Assembly (NCBI GenBank): GCA_029858505.1
Contig: JAOUEW010000002.1
Span: 478,851-542,850 of the forward strand
Length of the DNA: 64,000 nt
Reading direction: 5' to 3'
Source of the DNA: Deltaproteobacteria bacterium
GTDB taxonomy: Bacteria > SAR324 > JACQKK01
The position numbers and the translations under genes are program-made. The notes under the pieces were generated by a model that was given only the letters and a program-made list of their open reading frames with translations, had not been told where the DNA came from and did no database searches. The number at the start of each line of letters is the position of its first letter. Position 1 is the first letter of the stretch. Of this stretch, positions 55,752 to 64,000 are shown piece after piece.

Positions 55752-56115
55752 GTTATTGATATGTAAAAGATATATCGTGATAAGGGGTGTCTCTTGTTGT
55801 TTTTTTTAGGGTACACAAGAGGCGGTAGAAGACTTTCTAAAGGATCCGTTCAACCCCACCGCATGTTCCCCCGCTCGATTTTTCCTAGGGGTTGCATCAC
55901 ACCTATCGGTGTCGGATATCATTCCGGGTGATCGGGCGTGAGGAAAATGGATTCTCCCAAAAACATACGGTTCATTTCTTCTATCACGTCAGGATGAAAA
56001 ATATCTATAATCCCCAGGTCTTTTTATGTTATGAAATGAATAACAATTCAGGTTCCTCGGCTTCCCAAATCGTATGGGGTACCCGGTTCATCCAAACCTT
56101 TCGTGAGGCGAATCC
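55752..56115. other. Gene-free region before the chemotaxis receptor
   Basis: I see no supported gene. A short inverted repeat ACACCTATCGGTGT lies at about 55901-55914, and the minus-strand yjbQ promoter must lie near 55760. Confidence 0.35.
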
Positions 56116-57894
56116 ATGTTTCAACGGATACGTGACCAAAAAATCGGCGTCAAAGTTTCACTCGCCTTTTCTTCCATCCTATTTCTGTTGGGGGTAATTG
56201 TATTAACGGTGTTTTTCTTAACCAACCAGGTTCAGAAAAAAACCAACGAAATGCGGGAGAAAAGCTTTGTTTATTCCAAGCTGGCCTTGCAAATGAAAAT
56301 GGACGTGATTCAGGTGCAGCAATGGCTAACCGATATTTCGGCCACCCGGAGCCAGAATGGTTTGGATGATGGATTCAAAAAAGCGGATGAAAGTGCCAAT
56401 CATTTTTTAGCCTCTCTGGCCAAATTCCGATCCTACTACCAGCACGAAAACCCAGAAAATCTGCCGATTGTGGACGAGTTGGAATCCCGTTTCCACCCTT
56501 ACTATGAAACGGGGAAACGGATGGCCCAGGCCTATATTCAAGGCGGTGCGCCGGCAGGGAACCGAATGATGGGGGCTTTCGATAAAGAAGCCGAACGGTT
56601 ATCGGAGTCTTTGGAAAAATTTGTAGACCATGAGACCGAGGATTTGGAAGAACACGTAGGTCATGTCGCGGGTTCGATCAATTTATTGAAAGTCGTGATC
56701 GTGTCTTCCGGCGCTTTGTCCATGCTGTTGGGAATATTCTTGACCATTCTGATTACCCGCTCTCTAACCAAGCCGTTGCATCAGGTGGTGGCCCAATTAG
56801 AAGAAATGAGCAAGGGTCACATTGATGGGCGTTTGGTGGTGACGTCCCACGATGAGATCGGGCATATGATCGAATCCATTGATCACTTTGCCGAGGATTT
56901 GCAAACTGGAACGGTGAACTCCCTGAAAATGCTGGCGTCTGGAGATCTGACCTTTGAATCTATCCCCAAGGATGAAAAGGATGTGATCGGGATTGCCTTG
57001 AAGCTGGTGGGAGAGAACCTGAACCGCCTTATATCCGACATACGAGTGGGCAGTGAATACATTGCCACCAGCTCCAACCAGGTTGCCAACGCGGCCAGCA
57101 GCGTGTCTCAAGGAGCGGTGGAACAATCCGCCGCCTTGGAGGAAATCTCTTCGTCGCTCTCTGAGCTTACCGGGAAAACCCGCATTAACGCGGAGAGTGC
57201 CAGCAAAGCCAATGGGCTGATGCAGGAGTCTAAAAAACTGGCCGACACAGGCCGAAGCCAGATCAACCAAATGATGAATGTTATGGCAAAAATCAACTCC
57301 AGTGGAGAAGAGGTAGCCAAAGTCATCAAGTTGATTGACGAAATAGCGTTTCAAACCAACCTATTGGCTCTAAACGCCGCGGTAGAGGCCGCTCGGGTTG
57401 GAAAGTATGGCACCGGCTTTGCCGTGGTGGCGTCTGAGGTTCACTCCCTTTCCGAGAAAGCCGCCGCAGCTGCAAGGGAATCGGCGGAGTTGATCGAAAA
57501 ATCATCGACTTTCATTCACGAAGGCATGGAATCGGCTAGTCAGACGTCCTTCTCCTTCGAGCAAATTCACAACAGCGTGGATACGGTATCCAGGTTGGTG
57601 GGTGAGATTGCCCGATCGTCCAATGATCAAGCCTTGGCTATTTATCAGGTAACAGAAACCGTTACCCAAATTCATAAGATCGTGGAACAAAACTCCGCCA
57701 ACTCCGAGGAATCCGCATCGGCATCGGAAGAACTGGCCACCCAGGCCCGGCAGATGAAGGACATGGTTTCTCGCTTTAAGGTGAAAGACCATCCGGCCCC
57801 CACGGCGGTCATACGGATGAAACCACGCCCTGGGGCCAAAGACTGGGTGCATCACGCGGAAGATGATAAAAAGTCGGAAGAAAAAAAGAAGTAA
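56116..57894 (+). CDS. Methyl-accepting chemotaxis protein
   Basis: Membrane helices at about 12-36 and 190-212 bracket a periplasmic four-helix-like sensor domain of 150 residues with no clear PAS or Cache motif. HAMP follows (213-265). The cytoplasmic signalling hairpin has the highly conserved tip [20 protein letters not shown], with [19 protein letters not shown] instead of AGExGxGFAVVAxEVRxLA. There is no obvious C-terminal pentapeptide tether. The ligand is unknown. Confidence 0.95.
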   Translation: MFQRIRDQKIGVKVSLAFSSILFLLGVIVLTVFFLTNQVQKKTNEMREKSFVYSKLALQMKMDVIQVQQWLTDISATRSQNGLDDGFKKADESANHFLASLAKFRSYYQHENPENLPIVDELESRFHPYYETGKRMAQAYIQGGAPAGNRMMGAFDKEAERLSESLEKFVDHETEDLEEHVGHVAGSINLLKVVIVSSGALSMLLGIFLTILITRSLTKPLHQVVAQLEEMSKGHIDGRLVVTSHDEIGHMIESIDHFAEDLQTGTVNSLKMLASGDLTFESIPKDEKDVIGIALKLVGENLNRLISDIRVGSEYIATSSNQVANAASSVSQGAVEQSAALEEISSSLSELTGKTRINAESASKANGLMQESKKLADTGRSQINQMMNVMAKINSSGEEVAKVIKLIDEIAFQTNLLALNAAVEAARVGKYGTGFAVVASEVHSLSEKAAAAARESAELIEKSSTFIHEGMESASQTSFSFEQIHNSVDTVSRLVGEIARSSNDQALAIYQVTETVTQIHKIVEQNSANSEESASASEELATQARQMKDMVSRFKVKDHPAPTAVIRMKPRPGAKDWVHHAEDDKKSEEKKK

Positions 57895-57919
57895 AAGATA
57901 GGACGTACAGGGGGGGATT

Positions 57920-59776
57920 TTAAGCGTGGAGAGAATTCCCTGATTCTTTTGGAAAGGAATTGAATAGGATTTGGAAGGAAGTCCCTTGTTGAACCTTGGA
58001 GGTGAACGTGAGTTTTCCTCCGATAGACTCCACGATGGATTTGCTGATGTTTAATCCCAAGCCGGTTCCCCCTTTTTTTCGGGTGGATGAACTGTCGGCT
58101 TGGGAAAATGGCTGAAAAATTCGATCTTTAAATTCATCTGGAATTCCCTCTCCATGGTCGGTGACCCACACCAATGGATTTCCGTCTCGGTTCTCGGCCC
58201 CGATTTCTACCTGATCCCCCGGTTTTGAAAACTTCACCGCGTTCGAAATCAGGTTGGCCAATACTTGCATCAATCGCTCCCGATCCGCGGAAACAACCAT
58301 GGGAATCAAGGGTTGTTTTAAAACCAAGGCCACTTGAAATTGGTCGGCAAACCCTTGATTGGCCTGCACCGAGTCGGCCAAGACTTCGTCCAAGCGGAGG
58401 TCGGTCAGGTGCATGTCCAACTTGCCAGCCCTGAACTTTTGAATGTCGAGCAGGTCGTTGACCAGCCGAACCAGTTGCTCCGCGTTTCGCTTGGTGATTT
58501 TCAGCAGATCAGCTTCCATGGCCGTTTGGCTGGGATTTTTGAGCCCAATTAACAACCCCACCGAACCCAAAATGGACGTGACGGGGGTGCGAAGCTCATG
58601 GCTGACCATGGAAACAAATTCATCCTTCAGGTGTTCCATGGATTTTCTCTGGGAGATATCTTCAATCGCATGAATGAAGTATCCATCCCCGCTCCCCTGG
58701 GGGGGAATCCAGGCGGCGGTGAGCTGAACCCACAGGGTTTTTCCATCCCTTTGAATCAATTGTTTTTCTAATTGGAAAATCTCTTTGTTTCCATGGATGA
58801 GCTCGGATAATAGATTTTCTTCCTCAGGATGATGTTCGATTCTGCTAATGCGCCGCCAATTGATCCCGGTTAAAGACAGGGCGTCATACCCCAGCATGTC
58901 ACACAACCGATGGTTCACTTGTAGAAACCTCCCAGATGTATTCACCAAGGCCATACCAATGGCGGCTTGCTCAAAGGTCACCCGAAATTTTACCTCACTT
59001 TCCTTCAATTGATTTTCCCGGGCTTGGATTCTTGTAGCCATTTGATCAAACACCCGCCCCACTTGGCTGAATTCGTCTCGTCCCTGCAGGTCCGATCTGG
59101 CTGAGTAATTTCCCTGAGCCCATTGGGTCCCCGCATCCACCAGGGGTCTGACCCTTTTTTTAATTCTCCACGCCCCGATAACCCAGGCCAGCAAGGTAAT
59201 GGTTCCCGTGGCTGTCATTAACAAAACAAAGGAACGGGTGCCACTTTCTCGGGCTTTGTCTGTGATGGGCTGCATGTTTTTCACCAAAAACAATACCCCC
59301 ACTTTATTTGCCCGCAATTCGCCAGGGCGAATGCCCATTTTCACGGGCAGGCCCACCCATACTCGGTCAGAGGAGGCGTCGAGTTGATGTTGGTTTTTTC
59401 GGGTGTGTTGAATGCTCTGAATCCAAGGTTGGCTTCCCGGAAAGATATCCTCCATGTCTTTCCCTTTCCAATCGTAACGAGAGGAAAAGTGAACTTTTCT
59501 ATGTTCATCCAGCAAAACCACCAAATCCAAAGAGGGATCGGTCATCCATTGGCCAATCAGTCCTTCTGCAATTTCCGAGTTGTTGGTCAGAAAAAATTTT
59601 TCCAGGGCTGTGGCCATTCGGTTGCCTTCCCGAATGGCGTGGTCTTGCAATTCCTCCTCCAAGGTTTGATGGACCAGGGCGGCTTCTCGAAAGAAAAACA
59701 ACATGCCTTGAACCATCATCATCCCCAGCCCAATCAGCAGGAAGGACGTTTGAATGGAAATGTGAATTTGTTTCAT
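57920..59776 (-). CDS. Sensor histidine kinase (HAMP-PAS-HisKA-HATPase)
   Basis: Two membrane helices (12-30 and 182-202) flank an extracytoplasmic sensor of about 150 residues. HAMP lies at 203-256, PAS at 265-375 (IGMALVNTSGRFLQVN), HisKA with phosphorylated His393 in VSHELRTPVTS, and the ATPase with N-box NLISNAVKFS and G boxes GEGIPDEFKDRIF and GGTGLGLNIS. No response regulator is next to it. It begins 49 bases after a substrate-binding lipoprotein gene on the same strand, so the lipoprotein may present the ligand to the sensor. Confidence 0.93.
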   Translation of the reverse strand: MKQIHISIQTSFLLIGLGMMMVQGMLFFFREAALVHQTLEEELQDHAIREGNRMATALEKFFLTNNSEIAEGLIGQWMTDPSLDLVVLLDEHRKVHFSSRYDWKGKDMEDIFPGSQPWIQSIQHTRKNQHQLDASSDRVWVGLPVKMGIRPGELRANKVGVLFLVKNMQPITDKARESGTRSFVLLMTATGTITLLAWVIGAWRIKKRVRPLVDAGTQWAQGNYSARSDLQGRDEFSQVGRVFDQMATRIQARENQLKESEVKFRVTFEQAAIGMALVNTSGRFLQVNHRLCDMLGYDALSLTGINWRRISRIEHHPEEENLLSELIHGNKEIFQLEKQLIQRDGKTLWVQLTAAWIPPQGSGDGYFIHAIEDISQRKSMEHLKDEFVSMVSHELRTPVTSILGSVGLLIGLKNPSQTAMEADLLKITKRNAEQLVRLVNDLLDIQKFRAGKLDMHLTDLRLDEVLADSVQANQGFADQFQVALVLKQPLIPMVVSADRERLMQVLANLISNAVKFSKPGDQVEIGAENRDGNPLVWVTDHGEGIPDEFKDRIFQPFSQADSSSTRKKGGTGLGLNISKSIVESIGGKLTFTSKVQQGTSFQILFNSFPKESGNSLHA

Positions 59777-59825
59777 ACCGTGCGTTTCTTCCCATCTCTC
59801 CCCAGAGCGTGTGAAACGGATAAAT

Positions 59826-60806
59826 CTATGGAACGTTGACCATTCCTAAAATTTTCCCATCCAACAAACTTGCACCGTCTACCTTTTGTTGAAGTAGTTT
59901 ATTTTTTGCCATGACTTGAGCCAGTTTTTCTGTTCGACGTAGAAAATCTTCTCGCTCTTCTCCAAACCATCTCAGGTTTTCTTGCGGCGTGAGAATGTGA
60001 ATGCCCTCCAATCCCTGTTGAAACTCCTCCATCGTTACTCCTTCTCGACGGGCAGAAAATTCAGCCGCGATGGTAAATTGATTGGATTGCATATCTAAGG
60101 CTTTGAAGTACCCGGAGATCAGGCTGGCCACCATCTTTGGATTTCGTTCCAGGTAATCTGTCCTGACCAACAATACATCCACGATTTCCCCAGGAATTTG
60201 TCTGGAATCAAATACCTTCGAATAGCCCTTGGCCAACAATTTGGCGCTGACCGGGCCAAAGGTCACCACCGCGTCTACCTCGCCTTGAATCAAGGCGTTT
60301 TCCTGCTCGTTCAAATCGCGGTTGACTGGAATGATGTCTGACGGGCCCAGGCGATTGATTTCCAAGGCTCGGCTGAGCATGTAGGCCCCTAGGGCGTTGG
60401 ATTCTAGGGCAATCTTTTTTCCTTTTAATTGGGAAAACCGCCGGATTCCCTTGCGGGCGATAATGACATCTCCCCCATGAGAAACGTCGAACACCATAAC
60501 CACTTTGAAGGGGACCCCACCGCCGGATTGCAGCAGGGTTTCATCCATGGTCAGGGGAATGGCTTCCAGCAATCCCTCTTGAAAATCCCGAATGGCTGCC
60601 GAAGCGGATGGGTATTCAATCACCCGAATGGGAAGACCCTGGTAATAACCTAAGTGATTGGCCAGATAGATTCCCTCATATCCAGGCCAAATGGTGCCCC
60701 CCACCCGCAGCATTTGTGGTTTCGAGTCTTGGCAGCCCGCCAACGCTGCCGCAAGTATCAAAACTTGGAGCCACCCTACCCATGGAAGCCAATGGGAACG
60801 TTTCAT
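59826..60806 (-). CDS. Periplasmic substrate-binding lipoprotein (NMT1/SsuA-like)
   Basis: A lipobox LAGC at residues 22-25 marks lipid attachment. The mature part has the NMT1/SsuA pattern: GGTIWPGYEGIYLANHLGYY, GVPFKVVMVFD, LKGKKIALESNALGAYMLSR and GEVDAVVTFGPV. Relatives bind sulfonates, nitrate, or thiamine precursors for ABC import, but no permease or ATPase is adjacent; a histidine kinase follows instead. The start is the ATG giving MKRSHWLPWV. This points to a sensing rather than uptake role. Confidence 0.88.
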   Translation of the reverse strand: MKRSHWLPWVGWLQVLILAAALAGCQDSKPQMLRVGGTIWPGYEGIYLANHLGYYQGLPIRVIEYPSASAAIRDFQEGLLEAIPLTMDETLLQSGGGVPFKVVMVFDVSHGGDVIIARKGIRRFSQLKGKKIALESNALGAYMLSRALEINRLGPSDIIPVNRDLNEQENALIQGEVDAVVTFGPVSAKLLAKGYSKVFDSRQIPGEIVDVLLVRTDYLERNPKMVASLISGYFKALDMQSNQFTIAAEFSARREGVTMEEFQQGLEGIHILTPQENLRWFGEEREDFLRRTEKLAQVMAKNKLLQQKVDGASLLDGKILGMVNVP

Positions 60807-60910
60807 GTGATTGCCTCTCTTTCGTTGGCACATGTGGATCGCATGCCCAGTTCTACCCCCATGACAGGGGTTCTTTTCATGGAACGCAGGAAAAAAAGGG
60901 GAGTTCCTGG

Positions 60911-60941
60911 AAAAAAAAATGGCGGCCTTGTGGGGCCGCCA
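60911..60941 (-). terminator. Terminator of rpsU
   Basis: On the minus strand the stem TGGCGGCC/GGCCGCCA is followed by a run of T (nine A on the plus strand). It lies 94 bases beyond the rpsU stop. Confidence 0.88.
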
Positions 60942-61034
60942 AAACAGTAGGGGGGATGACCAATATGTAGAGCAGAAAGGGAGGGCTGCCGTAGCCGCCA
61001 ATATAATATTCCGAGTAAAGAACGGTTAAAAAAA

Positions 61035-61241
61035 TTACCGTTCCATCCGCTCCCGCTCACGGCGGGCTTCTTTTTTGCGGACTTTCTCTGCCTGGGCTTG
61101 CTTGATGCGCTTGGCCATGGAGGGTTTGATGAAAAACTTCCGGCGGCTCAATTCTTTGAACAGACCTTCCTTGATCAGTTTGCGCTTCAAATCCCGAATG
61201 GCGCGGTCTACCTGGTCGTTGTTTACTTTCACTTCAATCAT
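61035..61241 (-). CDS. rpsU: 30S ribosomal protein S21
   Basis: The 68-residue, very basic product has the S21 pattern: MIEVKVNNDQVDRAIRDLKR, EGLFKELSRRKFF and a K/R-rich tail. S21 sits on the small subunit near the anti-Shine-Dalgarno end of 16S rRNA. It is divergent from pheS with its own terminator. Confidence 0.97.
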   Translation of the reverse strand: MIEVKVNNDQVDRAIRDLKRKLIKEGLFKELSRRKFFIKPSMAKRIKQAQAEKVRKKEARRERERMER

Positions 61242-61505
61242 GACATCTCCCGTGGAGGTGGCTTGTTTTAAGGTAAATCCAACTAAAGCCTATAATTACA
61301 TTGCTTTAACGTTTAATTCTCGACAAATTGTTTCATTCTGTCCTGAACTTGAATAATTAACATGGCCATATAAAAACAACAAGCCCTTTGGATGGGGGCT
61401 CTCTTTTCTTGCCACCAGAACGGTTTCGGGCTATACAAAGAAATCATCTTTACATCCGTTTCACCTGTTTTTATTGGCTCGCCTTCAAATCCTGCTCCCA
61501 TTCCC

Positions 61506-62528
61506 ATGCTGCCCAACCTGTCTTCGTTGAAAACCGACGCCCTCTCCCAACTGGAACAAATCCAATCCCCCGATGACCTGCCGGTGTGGTACCGCGCTTG
61601 GTTGGGAAGAAAGGGCCATCTCACCGAAGCGTTGCGGGGATTGGGCGGCCTGTCGGCGGAAGACCGGCCAAAAGCAGGGCAACAGGTCAACCAACTGAAA
61701 GAAGAACTGGAGCAGGCCTTTCAAGCACGGCAGGAAGCGGTGAAAAACCTTGCCTTGGCGGCTTCATTGGCCGGGGGGGCGCTGGATATCACCCTGCCTG
61801 GAAGGCCCCTGCAAGGTGGGCATTTGCATATCACCACCCGCACCCTGCGGAAAATCCGGCAGATTTTTGGGGAAATGGGGTTTCAAGTGTACGAGGCTCC
61901 GGAGGTTGAAACCGATGAGACGAATTTCGGTTTACTGAACATTCCCCCTTACCACCCCGCCAGGGATATGTGGGACACCTTCTGGGTGGATGACGGTGTG
62001 GTGCTGCGCACCCATACCTCACCTGGGCAAATTCGCTGCATGAGGGAATACCACCCCCAGCCCATTCGGGTGATTCTGCCGGGAAAATGTTACCGCTACG
62101 AGGCCATAACACCCCGGTCGGAACACCAGTTTTTTCAGGTGGAGGGGCTGGCCATTGGCCGTAATATCACCATGACCGACTTGATCGGCACCATGCGTGA
62201 ATTCACCCTCAAAATGTATGGAGAATCCCGCCGTTTGCGCCTGCGGGGAAGTTACTTTCCCTTCACCGAGCCCAGCATAGAAATCGACATGGATTGCATG
62301 ATTTGCCAGGGAAAGGGCTGCCGGGTGTGTAAACACACCGGCTGGCTGGAGGTGGGGGGGGCTGGCATGGTGCATCCGGTGGTGCTGGAAAACGGGGGGT
62401 ATGATCCGGGGGAGTGGACTGGATTTGCCTTTGGCATGGGGGTCGAACGGCCCGCCATGCTGCATCACGGCATTGAAGACATCCGATATTTTTACAGCAA
62501 CGATCTGCGGTTTCTGCATCAGTTTTAA
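61506..62528 (+). CDS. pheS: Phenylalanyl-tRNA synthetase alpha subunit
   Basis: The product has 340 residues. The N-terminal coiled coil is followed by the class II core: motif 1 near IFGEMGFQVYEAPEVE, motif 2 VILPGKCYRYEAITPRSEHQ and motif 3 GFAFGMGVERPAMLHHGI. An HTHTSPGQIR-like acceptor segment (RTHTSPGQIRCM) is also clear. The start was placed at MLPNLSSLKTDALSQ; the open frame reaches 114 bases farther up. It forms a heterotetramer with PheT, encoded 47 bases later. Confidence 0.97.
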   Translation: MLPNLSSLKTDALSQLEQIQSPDDLPVWYRAWLGRKGHLTEALRGLGGLSAEDRPKAGQQVNQLKEELEQAFQARQEAVKNLALAASLAGGALDITLPGRPLQGGHLHITTRTLRKIRQIFGEMGFQVYEAPEVETDETNFGLLNIPPYHPARDMWDTFWVDDGVVLRTHTSPGQIRCMREYHPQPIRVILPGKCYRYEAITPRSEHQFFQVEGLAIGRNITMTDLIGTMREFTLKMYGESRRLRLRGSYFPFTEPSIEIDMDCMICQGKGCRVCKHTGWLEVGGAGMVHPVVLENGGYDPGEWTGFAFGMGVERPAMLHHGIEDIRYFYSNDLRFLHQF

Positions 62529-62575
62529 TGATTCCAGGTTTCTTTTATTCACGGTGATTCTCTTTTTCGGTGGCC

Positions 62576-64000
62576 ATGGCTTTGCGTATTCCCCTCAGTT
62601 GGATGAAAGACTTTGTGGATGTGGACCTGTCTGCCTCGGAATTGGCCGAACGGTTAACCGTGGCCGGAATGGAGGTGGAAAAAATCCACACCATCGGCGG
62701 AGACTGGGCGCCGGATTTGATCAAGGTGGGAAAGGTCTTGTCGGTTTCGGCGCACCCCGATGCCGACCGGCTGTGCTTGGTGTCGGTGGATCATGGCGCC
62801 TCGGCTCCCCTCACGGTGGTCACCGGAGCCCCCAATCTGGTGAGCTTGATCGGCAAACCTTTGCCAACTCTTAAGGTAGCCTTGGCGCTGGTGGGGGCCG
62901 AGGTGATTGACGGCCACGCCACCGATGGACGGAAGATCAAACTGAAACCCGCCAAACTGAGGGGAGTCCCTTCCGAGGGCATGGTCTGCTCGGAGTATGA
63001 ATTGGGGCTGAGCCAGGAACACGAGGGGATTTTGTTCCTGCCGGATGACGCCCCGGTGGGGGCGCCACTTGCCCAGGTGTTGGGAGACACCGTGTTGGAG
63101 TTCGACATCAAAGGCGGGTTTGCCCACTTGCAAAGCGTGTTTGGTATTGCCCGAGAAACCGGGGCCATTACTCGCAAGGCATTGAACAAAAACAAGATTA
63201 TGCTTTCTGCCCCCCCCGCAGGCCAAGCCGACCCCGGCTTTGTAAAGCTGGAAATTACCGACCCTGCCCTATGCCGCCGTTACATGGCCATGAGGTTGGA
63301 AGGTGTGAAGGTGGGGCCTTCTCCTTTTTGGATGCAGCAACGCCTTACCCGGGCCGGGATGCGCCCCATCAACGTGGTGGTGGACATCACCAATTATGTG
63401 ATGCTGGAACTGGGGCAGCCGCTGCATGCCTTTGACCTGGACAAACTGAAAGGGAGCAAAAAGGGAGAGCCCCCCTTGATTCGCGTGCGGCGGGCTACCC
63501 CCGGCGAAACGATCACCACGTTGGATGGGGTGGAACGAAAACTGGAAGATCACATGCTGCTGATAACCGATGGCGGGGGGCCGGTGGCGGTGGCTGGGGT
63601 CATGGGCGGCCAAGAATCCGAGGTGGATGCTTCTACCACCAGGGTGCTGCTGGAATCGGCCAACTTTGAGTTTTTGAACAACCGGCGCACCAGCCAAGCT
63701 CTCAAACTGCGCACCGAAGCCAGCGATAGGTTTGGGCGGAACCTGGAACCAGAACTTTGCCAAACCGCGATTCATCGCGCTGCCGGGCTGTTGGTGGAAT
63801 GGGCCGGGGCAACTCTCCATCCCGTGGTTGGAGATGTGTACCCCGCACCCCAAACCCGTCCTGCGATCTCTCTATCTGGGGCTTTTATCCGCCGGGTGTT
63901 GGGGGTAGAGGTTCCCCAAAAAGAGGCCCAGGCCCTGCTGACCAGCTTAGAGTTCTCCTGCCAGCCTACCGACCCAGATACCCTGGCGGTGACCCCCCCA
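62576..64000 (+). CDS. pheT: Phenylalanyl-tRNA synthetase beta subunit (5' part; runs off the window)
   Basis: The frame is open for 475 codons to the right edge. It starts MALRIPLSWMKDFVDVDL, followed by the EMAP/tRNA-binding domain (about 40-150, VLSVSAHPDADRLCLVSVD) and the B3/B4 domains (VVVDITNYVMLELGQPLHAFD, VAGVMGGQESEVD). The B5 domain begins near the edge. A usually conserved NRPD-type motif before GIARE is replaced by KGGFAHLQSVFGIARE. The EMAP and editing portions look intact otherwise. Confidence 0.95.
   Translation, partial: MALRIPLSWMKDFVDVDLSASELAERLTVAGMEVEKIHTIGGDWAPDLIKVGKVLSVSAHPDADRLCLVSVDHGASAPLTVVTGAPNLVSLIGKPLPTLKVALALVGAEVIDGHATDGRKIKLKPAKLRGVPSEGMVCSEYELGLSQEHEGILFLPDDAPVGAPLAQVLGDTVLEFDIKGGFAHLQSVFGIARETGAITRKALNKNKIMLSAPPAGQADPGFVKLEITDPALCRRYMAMRLEGVKVGPSPFWMQQRLTRAGMRPINVVVDITNYVMLELGQPLHAFDLDKLKGSKKGEPPLIRVRRATPGETITTLDGVERKLEDHMLLITDGGGPVAVAGVMGGQESEVDASTTRVLLESANFEFLNNRRTSQALKLRTEASDRFGRNLEPELCQTAIHRAAGLLVEWAGATLHPVVGDVYPAPQTRPAISLSGAFIRRVLGVEVPQKEAQALLTSLEFSCQPTDPDTLAVTPP

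Noticed and set aside
55892-56197. A 101-codon frame overlapping the chemotaxis receptor start
   Set aside because: It runs into the receptor gene in another frame and has no ribosome site or motif.

Overview
The window looks like a chromosome segment of a Gram-negative, flagellated, LPS-bearing proteobacterium that can probably fix CO2. The grounds are a flagellar hook protein and a chemotaxis receptor; BamA, OmpH/Skp, LolD, FabZ, LptF and WaaA for the outer membrane; a form II RuBisCO divergent from a CbbR-type regulator; a pyrophosphate-type phosphofructokinase; the PdxST route to vitamin B6; and FtsA/FtsZ. The exact lineage cannot be fixed from sequence reading alone. A deep-branching group such as Magnetococcia or Zetaproteobacteria would fit, but this is inference. 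Most genes are GC-rich with ordinary bacterial spacing. Two patches are strikingly AT-rich and look acquired.

Layout. 1-5 kb: end of flgE, a DUF4202 gene, cbbR divergent from cbbM. 4.8-5.6 kb: an AT-rich secreted orphan and a fragment of an Rhs core, abutting the 3' end of an HtrA protease. 7-10.5 kb: lepB, trkA, pheA. 10.5-12.5 kb: an AT-rich two-gene membrane island, one protein ending in an OmpA-like domain. 12.6-21.3 kb: a long minus-strand run (pyrF, ABC exporter, fabI, DUF4197, xthA, waaA, radical SAM, pfp). 21.4-24.3 kb: nnrS, pdxS, pdxT. 24.5-30.8 kb: the minus-strand envelope operon lolD-bamA-ompH-fabZ-Gfo/Idh-lptF, without lpxD or lpxA. 31-35 kb: a spermidine-synthase-like protein, a degenerate HD-GYP protein, a eukaryotic-type glutathione synthetase.

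35-42 kb: a structured, gene-free region with its own promoter-like sequence and four successive hairpins, then ftsA, ftsZ, two membrane-anchored FHA proteins, argB and a DnaQ-like exonuclease. 42-48 kb: two small exported proteins, a UvrD-type helicase, a GspE/PilB ATPase and a PPP-family phosphatase. At 48.8 kb is tRNA-Ile(CAU), followed by clustered short direct repeats that resemble recombinase arm sites. 49-53 kb: the sucC-sucD-pepA operon, with an 18-bp perfect palindrome upstream. 53-64 kb: a CNNM/CorC protein, a NifU-like protein, cutA, yjbQ, a chemotaxis receptor, a histidine kinase paired with a substrate-binding lipoprotein, rpsU, pheS and the start of pheT.

The items most worth following up are the candidate structured RNA in front of ftsA, the AT-rich membrane pair at 10.5-12.5 kb, the Rhs remnant, the tRNA-linked repeats, and the eukaryotic-type glutathione synthetase.
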